A stretch of 64,000 nucleotides of DNA from Herbaspirillum robiniae (GCF_002213415.1 NZ_NJGU01000001.1:992001-1056000); one strand, 5' to 3'. Positions 47,457 to 56,990 are shown, numbered from the stretch's first letter. Notes: a model not told the origin generated them from the letters alone. Program-made: numbers and translations.

Positions 47457-48572
47457 ATGTCCACGACTTCGCAAACCACACCGGTCGCCCCCGGCGCACC
47501 GATGCCCCACCGCAAGATCATCCGCTCCTGGGTGATCCCGATCAGCCGTCGCAGCACCGCCATCGCGCTGCTGCTGTCGGCCATCGACTTCAGCCTGTTC
47601 GGCCTGGGCCTGGCCGCCATCATCTGGACGCCCTGGATCCTGGCCAAGATCGCGCTGGGCGTGGTCACGGGCTTTATCATCGGCCGCCTGTTCATCCTCG
47701 GCCACGATGCCTGCCACCAGAGCTTCACGCCCAACCGCAAGCTCAACACCTGGCTGGGACGCCTGCTGTTCATGCCCTCGCTCACGCCCTACAGCCTGTG
47801 GGCGGTGGGCCACAACGTGGTGCACCACGGCTACACCAACCTGAAGGGCTTCGACTTCGTCTGGCAGCCGCGCACGATCGAGGAGTTCCGCGCCCTGCCG
47901 CGCTGGCGCCGCCAGCTGGAACGGATCTACCGCAGCGGCTTCGGCCCCGGTCTCTACTACATGATCGACATGTGGTGGAAGCGCATGTACTTCCCGTCCA
48001 GGAAGCAGATGCCGACCCGCCGCGCCGAGTTCATGTGGGACGGCGTGCTGGTGACGGCCGTGGCGGCGGTCTGGATCGCCGGCCTGGCCTGGGCCGCGCA
48101 GGCCACCGATCAATCGTTCTGGGGACTGTTCATCGCCGGTTTCGCCATTCCCGTGCTGTTCTGGAAGGCGATGATGGGCTTCGTGGTCTACGTGCACCAC
48201 ACCCACACCGAGGTGGCCTGGTACGAAGACAAGGTGACCTGGGCGGCCGCCCAGCCCTTCGTCTCCACCACCGTGCACCTGACCTTCGGCCGTTACTGGG
48301 GATCGCTGCTGCATCACATCATGGAGCACACCGCCCACCACGTCGACATGAGCGTGCCGCTGTACCGCCTGAAGCAGGCGCAGAAGAAACTGGAAACCAT
48401 GCTGCCCGGCCGCATCGTGATCCAGAAGTTCTCGTGGAAGTGGTACTTCGACACCGCCCGCCGCTGCAAGCTGTATGACTTCAAGCGCCTGTGCTGGACC
48501 GATTTCCGCGGACGTCCCACCAGCACGCCGCTGCCGATGCCGGAAGCATCGGCTGCCGCCGGCGAGGCCTGA
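47457..48572 (+). CDS. Membrane fatty-acid desaturase
   Basis: 371 residues, an integral-membrane di-iron enzyme inserting a double bond into acyl chains. The three histidine boxes are HDACH, HNVVHH and HHIMEHTAHH, with an additional VHHTHTE. There are four to six helices, in two pairs. The start is ATG at 47457 with AAGAGGT upstream. It lies between ompW and fnr, both low-oxygen genes, though desaturases need oxygen; membrane fluidity adjustment is plausible. Regiospecificity is unknown. Confidence 0.9.
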   Translation: MSTTSQTTPVAPGAPMPHRKIIRSWVIPISRRSTAIALLLSAIDFSLFGLGLAAIIWTPWILAKIALGVVTGFIIGRLFILGHDACHQSFTPNRKLNTWLGRLLFMPSLTPYSLWAVGHNVVHHGYTNLKGFDFVWQPRTIEEFRALPRWRRQLERIYRSGFGPGLYYMIDMWWKRMYFPSRKQMPTRRAEFMWDGVLVTAVAAVWIAGLAWAAQATDQSFWGLFIAGFAIPVLFWKAMMGFVVYVHHTHTEVAWYEDKVTWAAAQPFVSTTVHLTFGRYWGSLLHHIMEHTAHHVDMSVPLYRLKQAQKKLETMLPGRIVIQKFSWKWYFDTARRCKLYDFKRLCWTDFRGRPTSTPLPMPEASAAAGEA

Positions 48573-48796
48573 ACGCGGGCGGCCAACGCCCCGGCAACAC
48601 CGGCATCACGCTTTCACTTTCAATAACAAGACGGCCGCATGGAAGGGCAGTCGCGGGTCCCCGGTAAACCCCGCGATGCCGCCCACTTTCCCCCATCAAG
48701 GCCGCACCTCTCCCCTGCTTCCTCGTTCTTCCTCACGCGTTTATTTCCGGGCAACACCGGTGTCGCCGGCAGTGCGGACGATTACTTGGACCATGT
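48573..48796. other. Intergenic region upstream of fnr
   Basis: No supported gene is found between the desaturase stop and the FNR-box-like site at 48797. The sequence is pyrimidine-rich with no clear repeats. The promoter of fnr probably lies at its right end. Confidence 0.4.
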
Positions 48797-48810
48797 TTGA
48801 TCTGGGACAA
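48797..48810. promoter_or_regulatory. FNR-box-like site upstream of fnr
   Basis: TTGAT-CTGG-GACAA matches the left half-site fully and three of five bases of the right half. It lies about 100 bases before the fnr start and could mediate autoregulation. Confidence 0.55.
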
Positions 48811-48910
48811 GAAATGCCGTCTGATTCAGGAATAGCGCTGTTTCACACCTGTCCCGCAGACTTAAAATTGAAGCCATCAAAGATCGCAACATGTCTGCCG
48901 GGAACATCGT

Positions 48911-49750
48911 ATGACTCAGTCTTGCCACTCCGCCTCCAATGCGGCGCCTGCCGCGCCTGCCATTTCCACCGTCACGCAGGTCTCGCCGCTGATCGCCGCG
49001 CGCGAGGCCGCCAGCAGCTCCGCCCTGCGCAGCTGCACCGCCTGCGGCATGCACCAGCTGTGCCTGCCCATGGGCCTGGATGAATCCGACATGAAGCGCC
49101 TGGACAAGATCATCGGCCGCCGCAAGGTCGCGCGCGACGACTTCCTGTACCGCATCGGCGACCGCTTCACGGCGCTCTACGCGGTGCGCGTGGGCCACTT
49201 CAAGACCTACCAGGAAAACCTCGACGGCGACCGCCAGATCACCGGCTTCCAGATGCCCGGCGAGCTGCTGGGCATGGACGCCATCAGCACCGAGCAGCAC
49301 CAGTGCGACGCCGTGGCGCTGCAGGACAGCGAGGTGTGCGAAATCCCGTTTGCGCGCCTGGAGCAATTGTTCGGTCAGATCCCGCACCTGCTGCGGCACT
49401 TCCACCGCATCATGAGCCACGAGATCACCAGCGAGCAGAACGTCATCATGCTGTTGGGGAACATGCGCGCCGAGCAGCGCTTCGCCGCTTTCCTGGTCAA
49501 TCTGTCCTCGCGCTATGCCGCGCGCGGCTATTCGTCGACCCGCTTCCAGCTGCGCATGACGCGCCAGGACGTGGGCAACTACCTGGGCCTGACCATCGAA
49601 AGCATCAGCCGCCTGATCTCCAAGTTCCGCAAGCAGGGCCTGCTCGCCGTCGAGCAGCGCGACGTGGAAGTGGTGGACCTGGCCGCGCTCAAGCGCCTGG
49701 CCGCCGGCGCGGAAACCTGCGCCCCCGCTCCCGCGCGCGCGGCGCTCTGA
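48911..49750 (+). CDS. fnr: FNR-type oxygen-sensing transcriptional regulator
   Basis: 279 residues, CRP/FNR family. Cysteines 42, 45 and 51 form the CX2CX5C cluster, and Cys143 in VCEIPF is the fourth ligand of an oxygen-labile [4Fe-4S] cluster, as in E. coli FNR. The N-terminal extension is about 20 residues longer. The recognition helix reads LTIESISRLISKF, with the E-SR pattern that selects TTGAT half-sites. Boxes of that type precede ompW, ccoN and this gene itself, so a local low-oxygen regulon is likely. It is convergent with the small gene ending at 49764. Confidence 0.95.
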   Translation: MTQSCHSASNAAPAAPAISTVTQVSPLIAAREAASSSALRSCTACGMHQLCLPMGLDESDMKRLDKIIGRRKVARDDFLYRIGDRFTALYAVRVGHFKTYQENLDGDRQITGFQMPGELLGMDAISTEQHQCDAVALQDSEVCEIPFARLEQLFGQIPHLLRHFHRIMSHEITSEQNVIMLLGNMRAEQRFAAFLVNLSSRYAARGYSSTRFQLRMTRQDVGNYLGLTIESISRLISKFRKQGLLAVEQRDVEVVDLAALKRLAAGAETCAPAPARAAL

Positions 49751-49763
49751 CGCCCGTCCCCTC

Positions 49764-50015
49764 CTACGCGAACCGGCGCGGCCGCCCTTCCGGGACGGCC
49801 CGCGTCAGGCGCAAGGCCAGCAGGCCGCACGCCGCGAAACTTCCCCAGAAGCAGAAGAACCCGATGCTGTAGGCGCCCAGCGCGTCCCACTCGCGGCCGG
49901 CGGCCAGCGCCAGCTCGTTCGGATCGAATACGGAAAAGAAAAGACCTTCGGCCGCGATGGCCATGAGGAACGCCATCCAGCCGACGATGGCGGTGTTGCG
50001 TAGCGTCTTGCGCAT
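49764..50015 (-). CDS. Small hypothetical membrane protein downstream of ccoH
   Basis: 83 residues with two helices (about 10-30 and 48-68) separated by a FDPNELALAAGREWDALGAY loop. It has a strong GGAGGAG ribosome site and lies 97 bases after ccoH on the same strand, so it may belong to the cytochrome oxidase operon. The family is not recognised. It is not CcoS, which has one helix and is shorter. Confidence 0.7.
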   Translation of the reverse strand: MRKTLRNTAIVGWMAFLMAIAAEGLFFSVFDPNELALAAGREWDALGAYSIGFFCFWGSFAACGLLALRLTRAVPEGRPRRFA

Positions 50016-50112
50016 TGCCGTCTCCTCCAGGTGATGTCCGCGGCGGGATGCCGCCGGACCTGTGCCGGTCTTGTGGCCGGCTTCATGGATGCAGTGCCTT
50101 CAGCTTAGCGCG

Positions 50113-50667
50113 CTATTCGGCCGGCGCATAGGCCTCGGCGCTCATTTCCACCTGCCGCTGTTGCGGCCAGCTCCAGCTCCCGTGCAGGCGCCAGGCGCGG
50201 CTGCCGTCCTCGGCCACCAGGCGCCAGCGCGCCTGTTCGAGCTCGTCCACCGGCACCGCGAAACTGCCGTCGGCCGCGGCCTGCGCGATCAGCGCGCGGT
50301 CCTTGGCGGGCTGGGTCGGATGCACCAGGCTGAGGAAGAGCGTGCGCCCTTGTTCGCCGGCGGCGGGCATCTGCTTCATCTGCACGCGGCCGCGCAGCAG
50401 GCGCGCGGCCGGGTCGTAGGACAGCGCGATCTGCGCGCCCAGGCGCCAGGCCTCGCGGTCGCGCCGCAGGTCCTTGTTGATGGCCTTGCCCTGCTTGTAG
50501 TAGTCGTCGGCCACCAGCGCGTCGCCGCGCACCACGGCCAGCCAGACGGTAGACAGGCCGGCCACCACCACGATGGCCGGGCCGGCCATCAGCAGCCAGG
50601 GCCAGCGATGGCGATACCAGGGCGCGCCGGTGGCGCCGGGAGACAAACTTGGAGATGCGCTTTGCAT
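50113..50667 (-). CDS. ccoH: FixH/CcoH cbb3 oxidase assembly protein
   Basis: 184 residues. One helix (about 23-45, WPWLLMAGPAIVVVAGLSTVWLA) is followed by DALVADDYYKQGKAINKDLRRD, the FixH signature, and a periplasmic beta-rich domain. CcoH is needed for assembly or stability of cbb3 oxidase. It follows ccoG by 21 bases. Confidence 0.92.
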   Translation of the reverse strand: MQSASPSLSPGATGAPWYRHRWPWLLMAGPAIVVVAGLSTVWLAVVRGDALVADDYYKQGKAINKDLRRDREAWRLGAQIALSYDPAARLLRGRVQMKQMPAAGEQGRTLFLSLVHPTQPAKDRALIAQAAADGSFAVPVDELEQARWRLVAEDGSRAWRLHGSWSWPQQRQVEMSAEAYAPAE

Positions 50668-50688
50668 GGTTTCCTCACAGGGTTGGGG

Positions 50689-52125
50689 TCAGCGGCGCGG
50701 GACGATGAACACGGCCTTCTCGCTCACGTGGAGCGCCGGCTCGTCCTCGGCCTGCAATTCGAAACGGATCTTGTTGGAGCCGCTCTCGCCGGCGCCGTGC
50801 GGCGCGCGCACGCGCACCGGCACCGACAGGGTCTGGGTCGCGGCCACTTCGATCGCGTCGGCCGGCGCCACCGCCAGGCCATTGATGCCGGTGGCGCTGA
50901 TGCGGTAGCGATGGCCGCGCTCGTCGGTGTTGATGATCTGCAGGCGGTAGACGTTCTCGATGATGCCGTCCTCCACCTCGCGCCCCATCGAGCCGCGATC
51001 GCGGATCACGTCCAGCTTGACCGGCGTGCGGATCCACAGCGAACCAGCGAACAGCGCGACCACGGCGCCCAGGATGGCGGTGTAGATCAGGATGCGCGGA
51101 CGCAGCAGGCGGCGCCGGATCGCGGACGCCGGCAGACGCTGCTCCACCGCGTTCTCGGTGGAGTAGCGGATCAGCCCGCGGGCGCGCCCGATCTTGTCCA
51201 TCACGCTGTCGCAGGCGTCGACGCAGGCGGCGCAGCCTATGCACATGTATTGCAGGCCCTGGCGGATGTCGATGCCGGTCGGGCAGACCTGCACGCACAA
51301 CGTGCAGTCGATGCAGTCGCCGGCACGGCCTTCAGCCTTGGCAGCCTTGGCCTGCGGCATGCGCGGCTCGCCGCGGCCGCCGTCATAGGTGACGATGAGC
51401 GAATCGCGGTCGAACATGGCGCTCTGGAAGCGCGCGTAGGGGCACATGTACTTGCACACCTGCTCGCGCATCCAGCCGGCGTTGCCGTAGGTGGCAAAGC
51501 CGTAGAACAGGATCCAGAACATCTCCCAGGGGCCGAAGGCGAATGCCGCCAGCTCCGGCAGCAGCTCGCGCATCGGCGAGAAATAGCCGACGAAGCTCAT
51601 GCCGGTCCACAGCGCCACCGCGCCCCAGGCCAGGTGCTTGGCCGACTTGCGCCACAGTTTGTCGAACGACCAGGGCTGGCGGTCCAGCCGCATGCGCGCG
51701 CTGCGCGTGCCTTCGATGCGACGCTCTATCCACATGAAGATTTCGGTGTAGACCGTCTGCGGACAGGCGTAGCCGCACCACACCCGCCCCGCCACCGCGG
51801 TGAACAGGAACAGGCCGAAGGCGCAGATGATCAGCAGCGCCGCCAGCCAGATGAAATCCTGCGGCCACAGCACCAGGCCGAACAGGTAGAACTTGCGCGC
51901 GCCGAGGTCGAACAGCACCGCCTGGCGGCCGTTCCAGTTGATCCACGGCAGGCCGTAGAACACCAGCTGCGTCAGAAACACGCACAGCCAGCGCAGGCTG
52001 GCGTAGCGTCCCTTGATCTCGCGCGGATAGATCTGCTCGCGCGCCTCGTACATGCGGATGACCGCGTATTCTTCCCTGCCCTGGCTGGGAGGAGGCTTGG
52101 CCCCCTTGGCTTGCTTGGAATTCAT
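50689..52125 (-). CDS. ccoG: CcoG/FixG/RdxA cbb3 oxidase accessory iron-sulfur protein
   Basis: 478 residues. Five or so helices anchor the protein, with GRVWCGYACPQTVYTE in a cytoplasmic loop and two ferredoxin-type clusters, CIDCTLCVQVCP and CIGCAACVDACD. A C-terminal IgG-like periplasmic domain begins near residue 350. It is proposed to act as a Cu(II) reductase or redox step in copper delivery to cbb3. The start is ATG at 52125; the gap to ccoP holds palindromic repeats. Confidence 0.95.
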   Translation of the reverse strand: MNSKQAKGAKPPPSQGREEYAVIRMYEAREQIYPREIKGRYASLRWLCVFLTQLVFYGLPWINWNGRQAVLFDLGARKFYLFGLVLWPQDFIWLAALLIICAFGLFLFTAVAGRVWCGYACPQTVYTEIFMWIERRIEGTRSARMRLDRQPWSFDKLWRKSAKHLAWGAVALWTGMSFVGYFSPMRELLPELAAFAFGPWEMFWILFYGFATYGNAGWMREQVCKYMCPYARFQSAMFDRDSLIVTYDGGRGEPRMPQAKAAKAEGRAGDCIDCTLCVQVCPTGIDIRQGLQYMCIGCAACVDACDSVMDKIGRARGLIRYSTENAVEQRLPASAIRRRLLRPRILIYTAILGAVVALFAGSLWIRTPVKLDVIRDRGSMGREVEDGIIENVYRLQIINTDERGHRYRISATGINGLAVAPADAIEVAATQTLSVPVRVRAPHGAGESGSNKIRFELQAEDEPALHVSEKAVFIVPRR

Positions 52126-52146
52126 CTGATGCCTTCGAAGAAACCC

Positions 52147-52218
52147 GTCGTCCCGGCGGCGCGTGTCGCGCCTCGTGAGCGGAGCACCACCGCCGGGTTC
52201 CCGCTTGCGCGGGACGAC
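52147..52218. repeat. REP-like paired palindrome between ccoP and ccoG
   Basis: GTCGTCCCGGCG at the left and CGCCGG plus GGGACGAC at the right form nested inverted repeats filling the 102-base gap. Such an element inside an operon could stabilise the upstream transcript or reduce ccoGH expression relative to ccoNOQP. Confidence 0.6.
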
Positions 52219-52227
52219 AGGAAGGTA

Positions 52228-53160
52228 TTACTTTGCTGCTGCGTTGCTCGGCCTGTTCGACAGGCTCCACACATACGCCGCCAGCACATGCACCTTGGGC
52301 TCGCCCAGGAACTCGCCGAACGCGGGCATGGTGTTGTCGCGGCCCTTGTTGATGGTTTCCTTGATGGTGTCGATGCTGCCGCCGTAGAGCCAGATCTTGT
52401 CCGACAGGTTGGGCGCGCCGATGGCCTGGTTGCCGCGGCCGCCGGCGCCGTGGCAGGCCATGCAGGCGCCGAACTTGGACTTGCCCAGCTCGGCCTTGAT
52501 CGGGTCATGCGTGGATTCCGACAGGCTCAGCACGTAGTTGGCGACGTTGTCGACATCCTTGTCGCTGCCCACCGCCGCGGCCATCGGCGGCATCACGCCG
52601 TGGCGGCCCTTCATGATGGTTTCCTTGATGGTCTCGGGGGCGCCGCCATGCAGCCAGTCATCGTCGGTCAGGTTGGGGAAGCCCTTGTTGCCGCGCGCAT
52701 CCGAGCCGTGACACTGGGCGCAATAGGTCAGGAACAGCCGCTCGCCGATGGCATGCGCCTGCGGGTCCGCCGCCACGGCCTTGAGATCCTGCTTCATGAA
52801 GCCGTCGAACAGCGGGCCGTACTTGGCGTTGGCAGCCTTGACGTCGTCGTCGTGCTCGGAGGTCGACTGCCAGCCCAGCGTGCCGGCGAAGTTGCCAAGG
52901 CCCGGATAGGCCACCAGGTAACCGACCGAGAAGAAGATGGTGATATAGAACATCCACATCCACCAGCGCGGCAGCGGGTTGTTCAGCTCGGTCAGGTCCT
53001 CGTCCCAGACGTGACCGGTGGTGGAGCCGGCGACCGGCTGGTCGCCCTTCTTCACCTTCCAGGTCGACTGCTGCCACAGCAGCAGGCCGCAGCCGAGAAT
53101 GCCCAGCACGGTGAGCACGATGATCCAAATGTTCCAGAAACCGCTGGTGAAATCAGCCAT
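52228..53160 (-). CDS. ccoP: cbb3-type cytochrome c oxidase, diheme subunit III
   Basis: 310 residues. Two N-terminal helices (one near 10-28, the other near 65-85 after NNPLPRWWMWMFY) precede two c-type heme domains with CAQCH and CMACH. Axial methionines lie in VMPPM and TMPAF. It transfers electrons from soluble cytochromes to CcoO/CcoN. The ATG overlaps the ccoQ stop by eight bases. Confidence 0.97.
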   Translation of the reverse strand: MADFTSGFWNIWIIVLTVLGILGCGLLLWQQSTWKVKKGDQPVAGSTTGHVWDEDLTELNNPLPRWWMWMFYITIFFSVGYLVAYPGLGNFAGTLGWQSTSEHDDDVKAANAKYGPLFDGFMKQDLKAVAADPQAHAIGERLFLTYCAQCHGSDARGNKGFPNLTDDDWLHGGAPETIKETIMKGRHGVMPPMAAAVGSDKDVDNVANYVLSLSESTHDPIKAELGKSKFGACMACHGAGGRGNQAIGAPNLSDKIWLYGGSIDTIKETINKGRDNTMPAFGEFLGEPKVHVLAAYVWSLSNRPSNAAAK

Positions 53161-53350
53161 GGCGCGCCTCCTCGTCTGCTTGCGCGGCCGCGGCCGGCTG
53201 GCCGACGTCGCCGTCGAGGAAAGGCAGCATCTCGGCCTGCTTGAAGTCGGCTGGCTTGTGGCTGACGTAGGTCCACCAGAGGATGCCGGCGAAGGTGATG
53301 AAGCTGGCCAGCGTGATCAGGCTGCGCGCATCAGTGAAAAATTCAGTCAT
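53153..53350 (-). CDS. ccoQ: cbb3-type cytochrome c oxidase, subunit IV
   Basis: 65 residues with one helix (LITLASFITFAGILWWTYV). CcoQ stabilises the CcoP-CcoNO interaction. It has four bases between its start and the ccoO stop and overlaps ccoP at the other end. Confidence 0.93.
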   Translation of the reverse strand: MTEFFTDARSLITLASFITFAGILWWTYVSHKPADFKQAEMLPFLDGDVGQPAAAAQADEEARHG

Positions 53351-53354
53351 GGTC

Positions 53355-53969
53355 TTATCTCTCCGCCTTGATCAGCACGCCCAGTCCTTGCAGGTAGGCG
53401 ATCAGCGCATCCTGCTCGGTCTTGCCGGCCAGCTCGGCCGGCGCATTCTTGATCTCTTCTTCGGTATAGGGATCGCCGATGCGCTTCAGCGCGCGCATGC
53501 GCGAGACGATGTCGTAGCGATCCAGCTTCGTCTGCTCCAGCCACGGATAGGCCGGCATGTTGGACTCCGGCACCACGTCGCGCGGGTTGTGCAGGTGGGC
53601 GCGATGCCATTCGTCGCTGTAGCGGCCGCCTACGCGCGCCAGGTCAGGACCGGTGCGCTTGGAGCCCCACTGGAACGGGTGGTCGTAGACCGACTCGCCG
53701 GCCACCGAGTAGTGGCCGTAGCGCTCGGTCTCGGCGCGCAGCGGGCGGATCATCTGCGAGTGGCAGTTGTAGCAGCCCTCGCGGATGTACACGTCACGGC
53801 CGGCCAGGCGCAGCGCCGAGTAAGGCTTGAGCCCGGCGATCGGCTCCGTGGTCGACTTCTGGAAAAACAGCGGCACGATCTCGGCCAGGCCGCCGATGCT
53901 CACCACCAGCAGCACCAGGCCGATCAGCAGCCAGGGGTTCTTTTCGATCCATTCATGCGAAAACTTCAT
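53355..53969 (-). CDS. ccoO: cbb3-type cytochrome c oxidase, monoheme subunit II
   Basis: 204 residues. The N-terminal helix ([21 protein letters not shown]) is followed by the heme c site [13 protein letters not shown], a [16 protein letters not shown] segment and the axial methionine in [10 protein letters not shown]. The start is ATG at 53969 with GGGGA upstream; a TTG four codons earlier would overlap that site. Confidence 0.97.
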   Translation of the reverse strand: MKFSHEWIEKNPWLLIGLVLLVVSIGGLAEIVPLFFQKSTTEPIAGLKPYSALRLAGRDVYIREGCYNCHSQMIRPLRAETERYGHYSVAGESVYDHPFQWGSKRTGPDLARVGGRYSDEWHRAHLHNPRDVVPESNMPAYPWLEQTKLDRYDIVSRMRALKRIGDPYTEEEIKNAPAELAGKTEQDALIAYLQGLGVLIKAER

Positions 53970-53981
53970 TCTCTTCCCCAA

Positions 53982-55409
53982 TCAGTGCGCAGCGCCGGCG
54001 ACGGCAGGAATCGGCGCGACCGCCAGCGTGGTGCCGCGCATCGTGCGCCAGGTGTTGTAGGCCATGACCAGCATGCCGGCCAGGTACATCAGGCCGCCCA
54101 TCAGGCGGATGACGTAGTACGGATAGGTCGCCTTGACGCTTTCCACGAAGGTGTAGGTCAGCGTGCCGTCGCTGTTGACGGCGCGCCACATCAGGCCCTG
54201 CATCACGCCGGCGATCCACATCGCGGCGATATAGAGCACGATGCCGATGGTGGCCACCCAGAAGTGGATCTCGATCAGGTCGCGGCTATACATCTGGGTC
54301 TTGCCCGACAGGCGCGGGATCAGGTAGTACATCGAGCCCATGGTGATGAAGCCGACCCAGCCCAGCGCGCCGGAATGCACGTGGCCGATGGTCCAGTCGG
54401 TGTAGTGGGACAAGGCGTTGACGGTCTTGATGGCCATCATCGGGCCCTCGAAGGTGGCCATGCCGTAGAAGGACAGCGACACCACCAGGAACTTCAGGAT
54501 GGGATCGGTGCGCAGCAGGTGCCAGGCGCCCGAGAGCGTCATCATGCCGTTGATCATGCCGCCCCAGGACGGCGCCAGCAGGATCAGCGAGAACACCATG
54601 CCCAGCGACTGCGTCCAGTCCGGCAGCGCGGTGTAATGCAGGTGGTGCGGGCCGGCCCACATGTAGGTGAAGATCAGCGCCCAGAAGTGCACGATCGACA
54701 GGCGGTAGGAGTACACCGGCTTATTGACCTGCTTGGGGATGAAGTAATACATCATCCCCAGGAAGCCCGCGGTCAGGAAGAAGCCCACCGCGTTATGGCC
54801 GTACCACCACTGGATCATCGCGTCCTGCGCGCCGCTGTACATCGAGTACGACTTGGTCAGCGTGGCCGGCATGGTCATGCCGTTGACGATGTGCAGGATG
54901 GCGACCGCGATGATGAAGGCGCCGTAGAACCAGTTGGCCACGTAGATGTGCTGCACGCGGCGCTTGACGATGGTGCCGAAGAACACCACCGCGTAGGCCA
55001 CCCACACCACCGCGATCAGGATGGTCAGCGGCCACTCCAGCTCGGCGTATTCCTTGCCGCGGGTCAGCCCCAGCGGCAGCGAGATCGCCGCGCCCACGAT
55101 CACCAGCTGCCAGCCCCAGAAGGTGAAGGCCGCCAGGAAATCGGAGAACAGCCGTACCTGGCAGGTGCGCTGGACGACGTAGTAGGAAGTCGCCATCAGC
55201 GCGCTGCCGCCGAAGGCGAAGATCACCGCATTGGTATGCAGGGGCCGCAGCCGGCCGAAGCTCAGCCAGGGGATCCCCATGTTCAGTTCTGGCCATGCCA
55301 GCTGGGCGGCGATGAACACGCCGACCAGCATCCCGACTACGCCCCACAGGATGGTCGCCACTGAAAATTGGCGAACCACCTTGTAGTTGTAGCTATTTTC
55401 TTTGCTCAC
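53982..55409 (-). CDS. ccoN: cbb3-type cytochrome c oxidase, catalytic subunit I
   Basis: 475 residues with 12 helices. Heme and copper ligands appear in [31 protein letters not shown] and [17 protein letters not shown]. This is the high-affinity terminal oxidase for microaerobic respiration. The start is GTG at 55409 with GGGGAGAG upstream. A perfect FNR-type box lies about 70 bases upstream. ccoI and ccoS, which usually accompany ccoGH, are not in this window. Confidence 0.97.
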   Translation of the reverse strand: MSKENSYNYKVVRQFSVATILWGVVGMLVGVFIAAQLAWPELNMGIPWLSFGRLRPLHTNAVIFAFGGSALMATSYYVVQRTCQVRLFSDFLAAFTFWGWQLVIVGAAISLPLGLTRGKEYAELEWPLTILIAVVWVAYAVVFFGTIVKRRVQHIYVANWFYGAFIIAVAILHIVNGMTMPATLTKSYSMYSGAQDAMIQWWYGHNAVGFFLTAGFLGMMYYFIPKQVNKPVYSYRLSIVHFWALIFTYMWAGPHHLHYTALPDWTQSLGMVFSLILLAPSWGGMINGMMTLSGAWHLLRTDPILKFLVVSLSFYGMATFEGPMMAIKTVNALSHYTDWTIGHVHSGALGWVGFITMGSMYYLIPRLSGKTQMYSRDLIEIHFWVATIGIVLYIAAMWIAGVMQGLMWRAVNSDGTLTYTFVESVKATYPYYVIRLMGGLMYLAGMLVMAYNTWRTMRGTTLAVAPIPAVAGAAH

Positions 55410-55474
55410 GAAACTCTCCCCACTGTGTTGAGTACTGTCCAGTGCGAGCTTACGGGGAGGGGCTCCGGGCGGTA

Positions 55475-55488
55475 TTGACGTGTATCAA
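55475..55488. promoter_or_regulatory. FNR box upstream of ccoN
   Basis: TTGAC-GTGT-ATCAA matches the FNR/Anr consensus at nine of ten positions (C for T). It lies about 70 bases before the ccoN GTG. Confidence 0.85.
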
Positions 55489-55643
55489 AATGGGGAGAGG
55501 CAGCCAGGAACCGGGCACGCGATGCGGCGCCATGCGGCCGATCCGCCACGGCGCGGGGCGACGGGCCGGTCGTGGCGGCGGAGGTGATTTCAAACCGGCA
55601 ACAGTTATCGGGATTGAAGCGGAGGGAGCCAATCATTTTTTCC

Positions 55644-55673
55644 GCCTAAGAACATGCAAAAACATTCTTAGGC
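55644..55673. promoter_or_regulatory. Inverted repeat upstream of the luciferase-like monooxygenase gene
   Basis: GCCTAAGAA and TTCTTAGGC are perfect nine-base arms separated by 12 bases, 67 bases before the start codon. The size and position suit a dimeric repressor or LysR-type activator. No matching regulator gene lies adjacent. Confidence 0.6.
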
Positions 55674-55739
55674 ATCCGCAACCGGGGGCGCTCTAATAGC
55701 AGACCGATCCAACAACGCATCAGGCAAGGAAACGCCCGC

Positions 55740-56867
55740 ATGGCCCCCGACATCTTCTGGTTTCTCCCCACCTCCGGCGACACCCGCTATCTCGGCACCT
55801 CCGACTTCGGTCGCGCGCCGACCATCGATTACATGCGCCAGATCGCCGTCACCAGCGAGAACCTCGGCTACGACGGCCTGCTCATCCCCACCGGCGCATC
55901 CTGCCTGGACCCGTGGGTGGTGGCCTCGAGCCTGGTGCCGGTGACGCACCGGATCAAGCTGCTGGTGGCGCTGCGCACCTCGCTGGGCGGCCCCGGCCCG
56001 TCGGCGCGCCAGGCCGCGACGCTGGACCAGGCCCTCAACGGTCGCCTGCTGCTCAACGTGGTGCCCGGCGGCGACGCCACCGAACTGGAGGCCGACGGCG
56101 TGTTCCTCAAGCACGACGAGCGCTATGAAGCCGCCGACGAATACCTCACCATCTGGCGCCGCCTGCTGCAGGGCGAGACGGTGGACTACGAGGGCAAGCA
56201 TTTCCGCATCAACAAGGGGCAGGTATTCCACCCGGCCGTGCAGCAGCCCTACCCGCCGCTGTACTTCGGCGGCTCGTCGGACGCCGCGCACGAGCTGGCG
56301 GCCACGCATGTGGACGCCTATCTCACCTGGGGCGAACCGCCGGCGGCGGTGGCGCAGAAGATCGCCGACGTGCGCGCACGCGCGGCCAGGCGGGGACGCA
56401 CCGTGCGCTTCGGCGTGCGCCTGCATGTGATCGTGCGCGAGACCGGTGAAGAAGCCTGGGCCGATGCGGATCGCCTGATCAGCAAACTGACCGACGACGA
56501 CATCGCCAATGCGCAAAAGAACTACGCGCGCATGGATTCGGTGGGACAACGGCGCATGGCGGCGCTGCACGGCGGCCGGCGCGACAAACTGGAGATCGCG
56601 CCCAACCTGTGGGCCGGCGTAGGCCTGGTGCGCGGCGGCGCCGGCACCTCGCTGGTGGGCGACGCCGCCACGGTGGCCGAACGCTTGCAGGAGTATGTGG
56701 AGCTGGGCGTGGACACCTTCGTGCTGTCCGGCTATCCGCACCTGGAGGAATCGATACGTTTCGCCGAACTGGTGTTCCCGCTATTGGGGAAGAAGGCGGT
56801 TACCTTGCGCGACCGCGCGCAGACCGGCGGGGCCTTCGATATCCGCGCGGCGCGCTCTGCGTCCTGA
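55740..56867 (+). CDS. FMN-dependent alkanesulfonate monooxygenase-like (SsuD/LLM class)
   Basis: 375 residues of the bacterial luciferase-like TIM-barrel family. It starts [18 protein letters not shown] as in SsuD and shows [34 protein letters not shown]-type [12 protein letters not shown] and a C-terminal [19 protein letters not shown]. SsuD releases sulfite from alkanesulfonates with FMNH2 and oxygen. No ssuE reductase or sulfonate transporter is adjacent; the gene is convergent with an operon of peptide-type importer, hydrolase and lipoyl protein, which may share its substrate. The start is ATG at 55740 with AAGGAA upstream. Confidence 0.88.
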   Translation: MAPDIFWFLPTSGDTRYLGTSDFGRAPTIDYMRQIAVTSENLGYDGLLIPTGASCLDPWVVASSLVPVTHRIKLLVALRTSLGGPGPSARQAATLDQALNGRLLLNVVPGGDATELEADGVFLKHDERYEAADEYLTIWRRLLQGETVDYEGKHFRINKGQVFHPAVQQPYPPLYFGGSSDAAHELAATHVDAYLTWGEPPAAVAQKIADVRARAARRGRTVRFGVRLHVIVRETGEEAWADADRLISKLTDDDIANAQKNYARMDSVGQRRMAALHGGRRDKLEIAPNLWAGVGLVRGGAGTSLVGDAATVAERLQEYVELGVDTFVLSGYPHLEESIRFAELVFPLLGKKAVTLRDRAQTGGAFDIRAARSAS

Positions 56868-56910
56868 GTTGCCGCGCTGCGCTCGTGGTGGCGCGATGCG
56901 CGGCGAAAGA

Positions 56911-56941
56911 CAAAAAAACAAAGACGCCGGGACCCGGCGTC
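56911..56941 (-). terminator. Terminator of the importer/GcvH-like operon
   Basis: On the minus strand GACGCCGG-GTC-CCGGCGTC is followed by TTTGTTTTTTTG. A second ten-base stem (56952-56981, CCGTCAGACC/GGTCTGACGG) lies just upstream of it. Confidence 0.8.
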
Positions 56942-56990
56942 GTTCACGCTACCGTCAGACCCGCCCTGCCAGGTCTGACGGAGACAGCCG

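Noticed and set aside
50062-53244. A 1060-codon plus-strand frame across the ccoH-ccoP region
   Set aside because: Shadow of ccoHGP, whose heme and iron-sulfur motifs are unambiguous on the minus strand.
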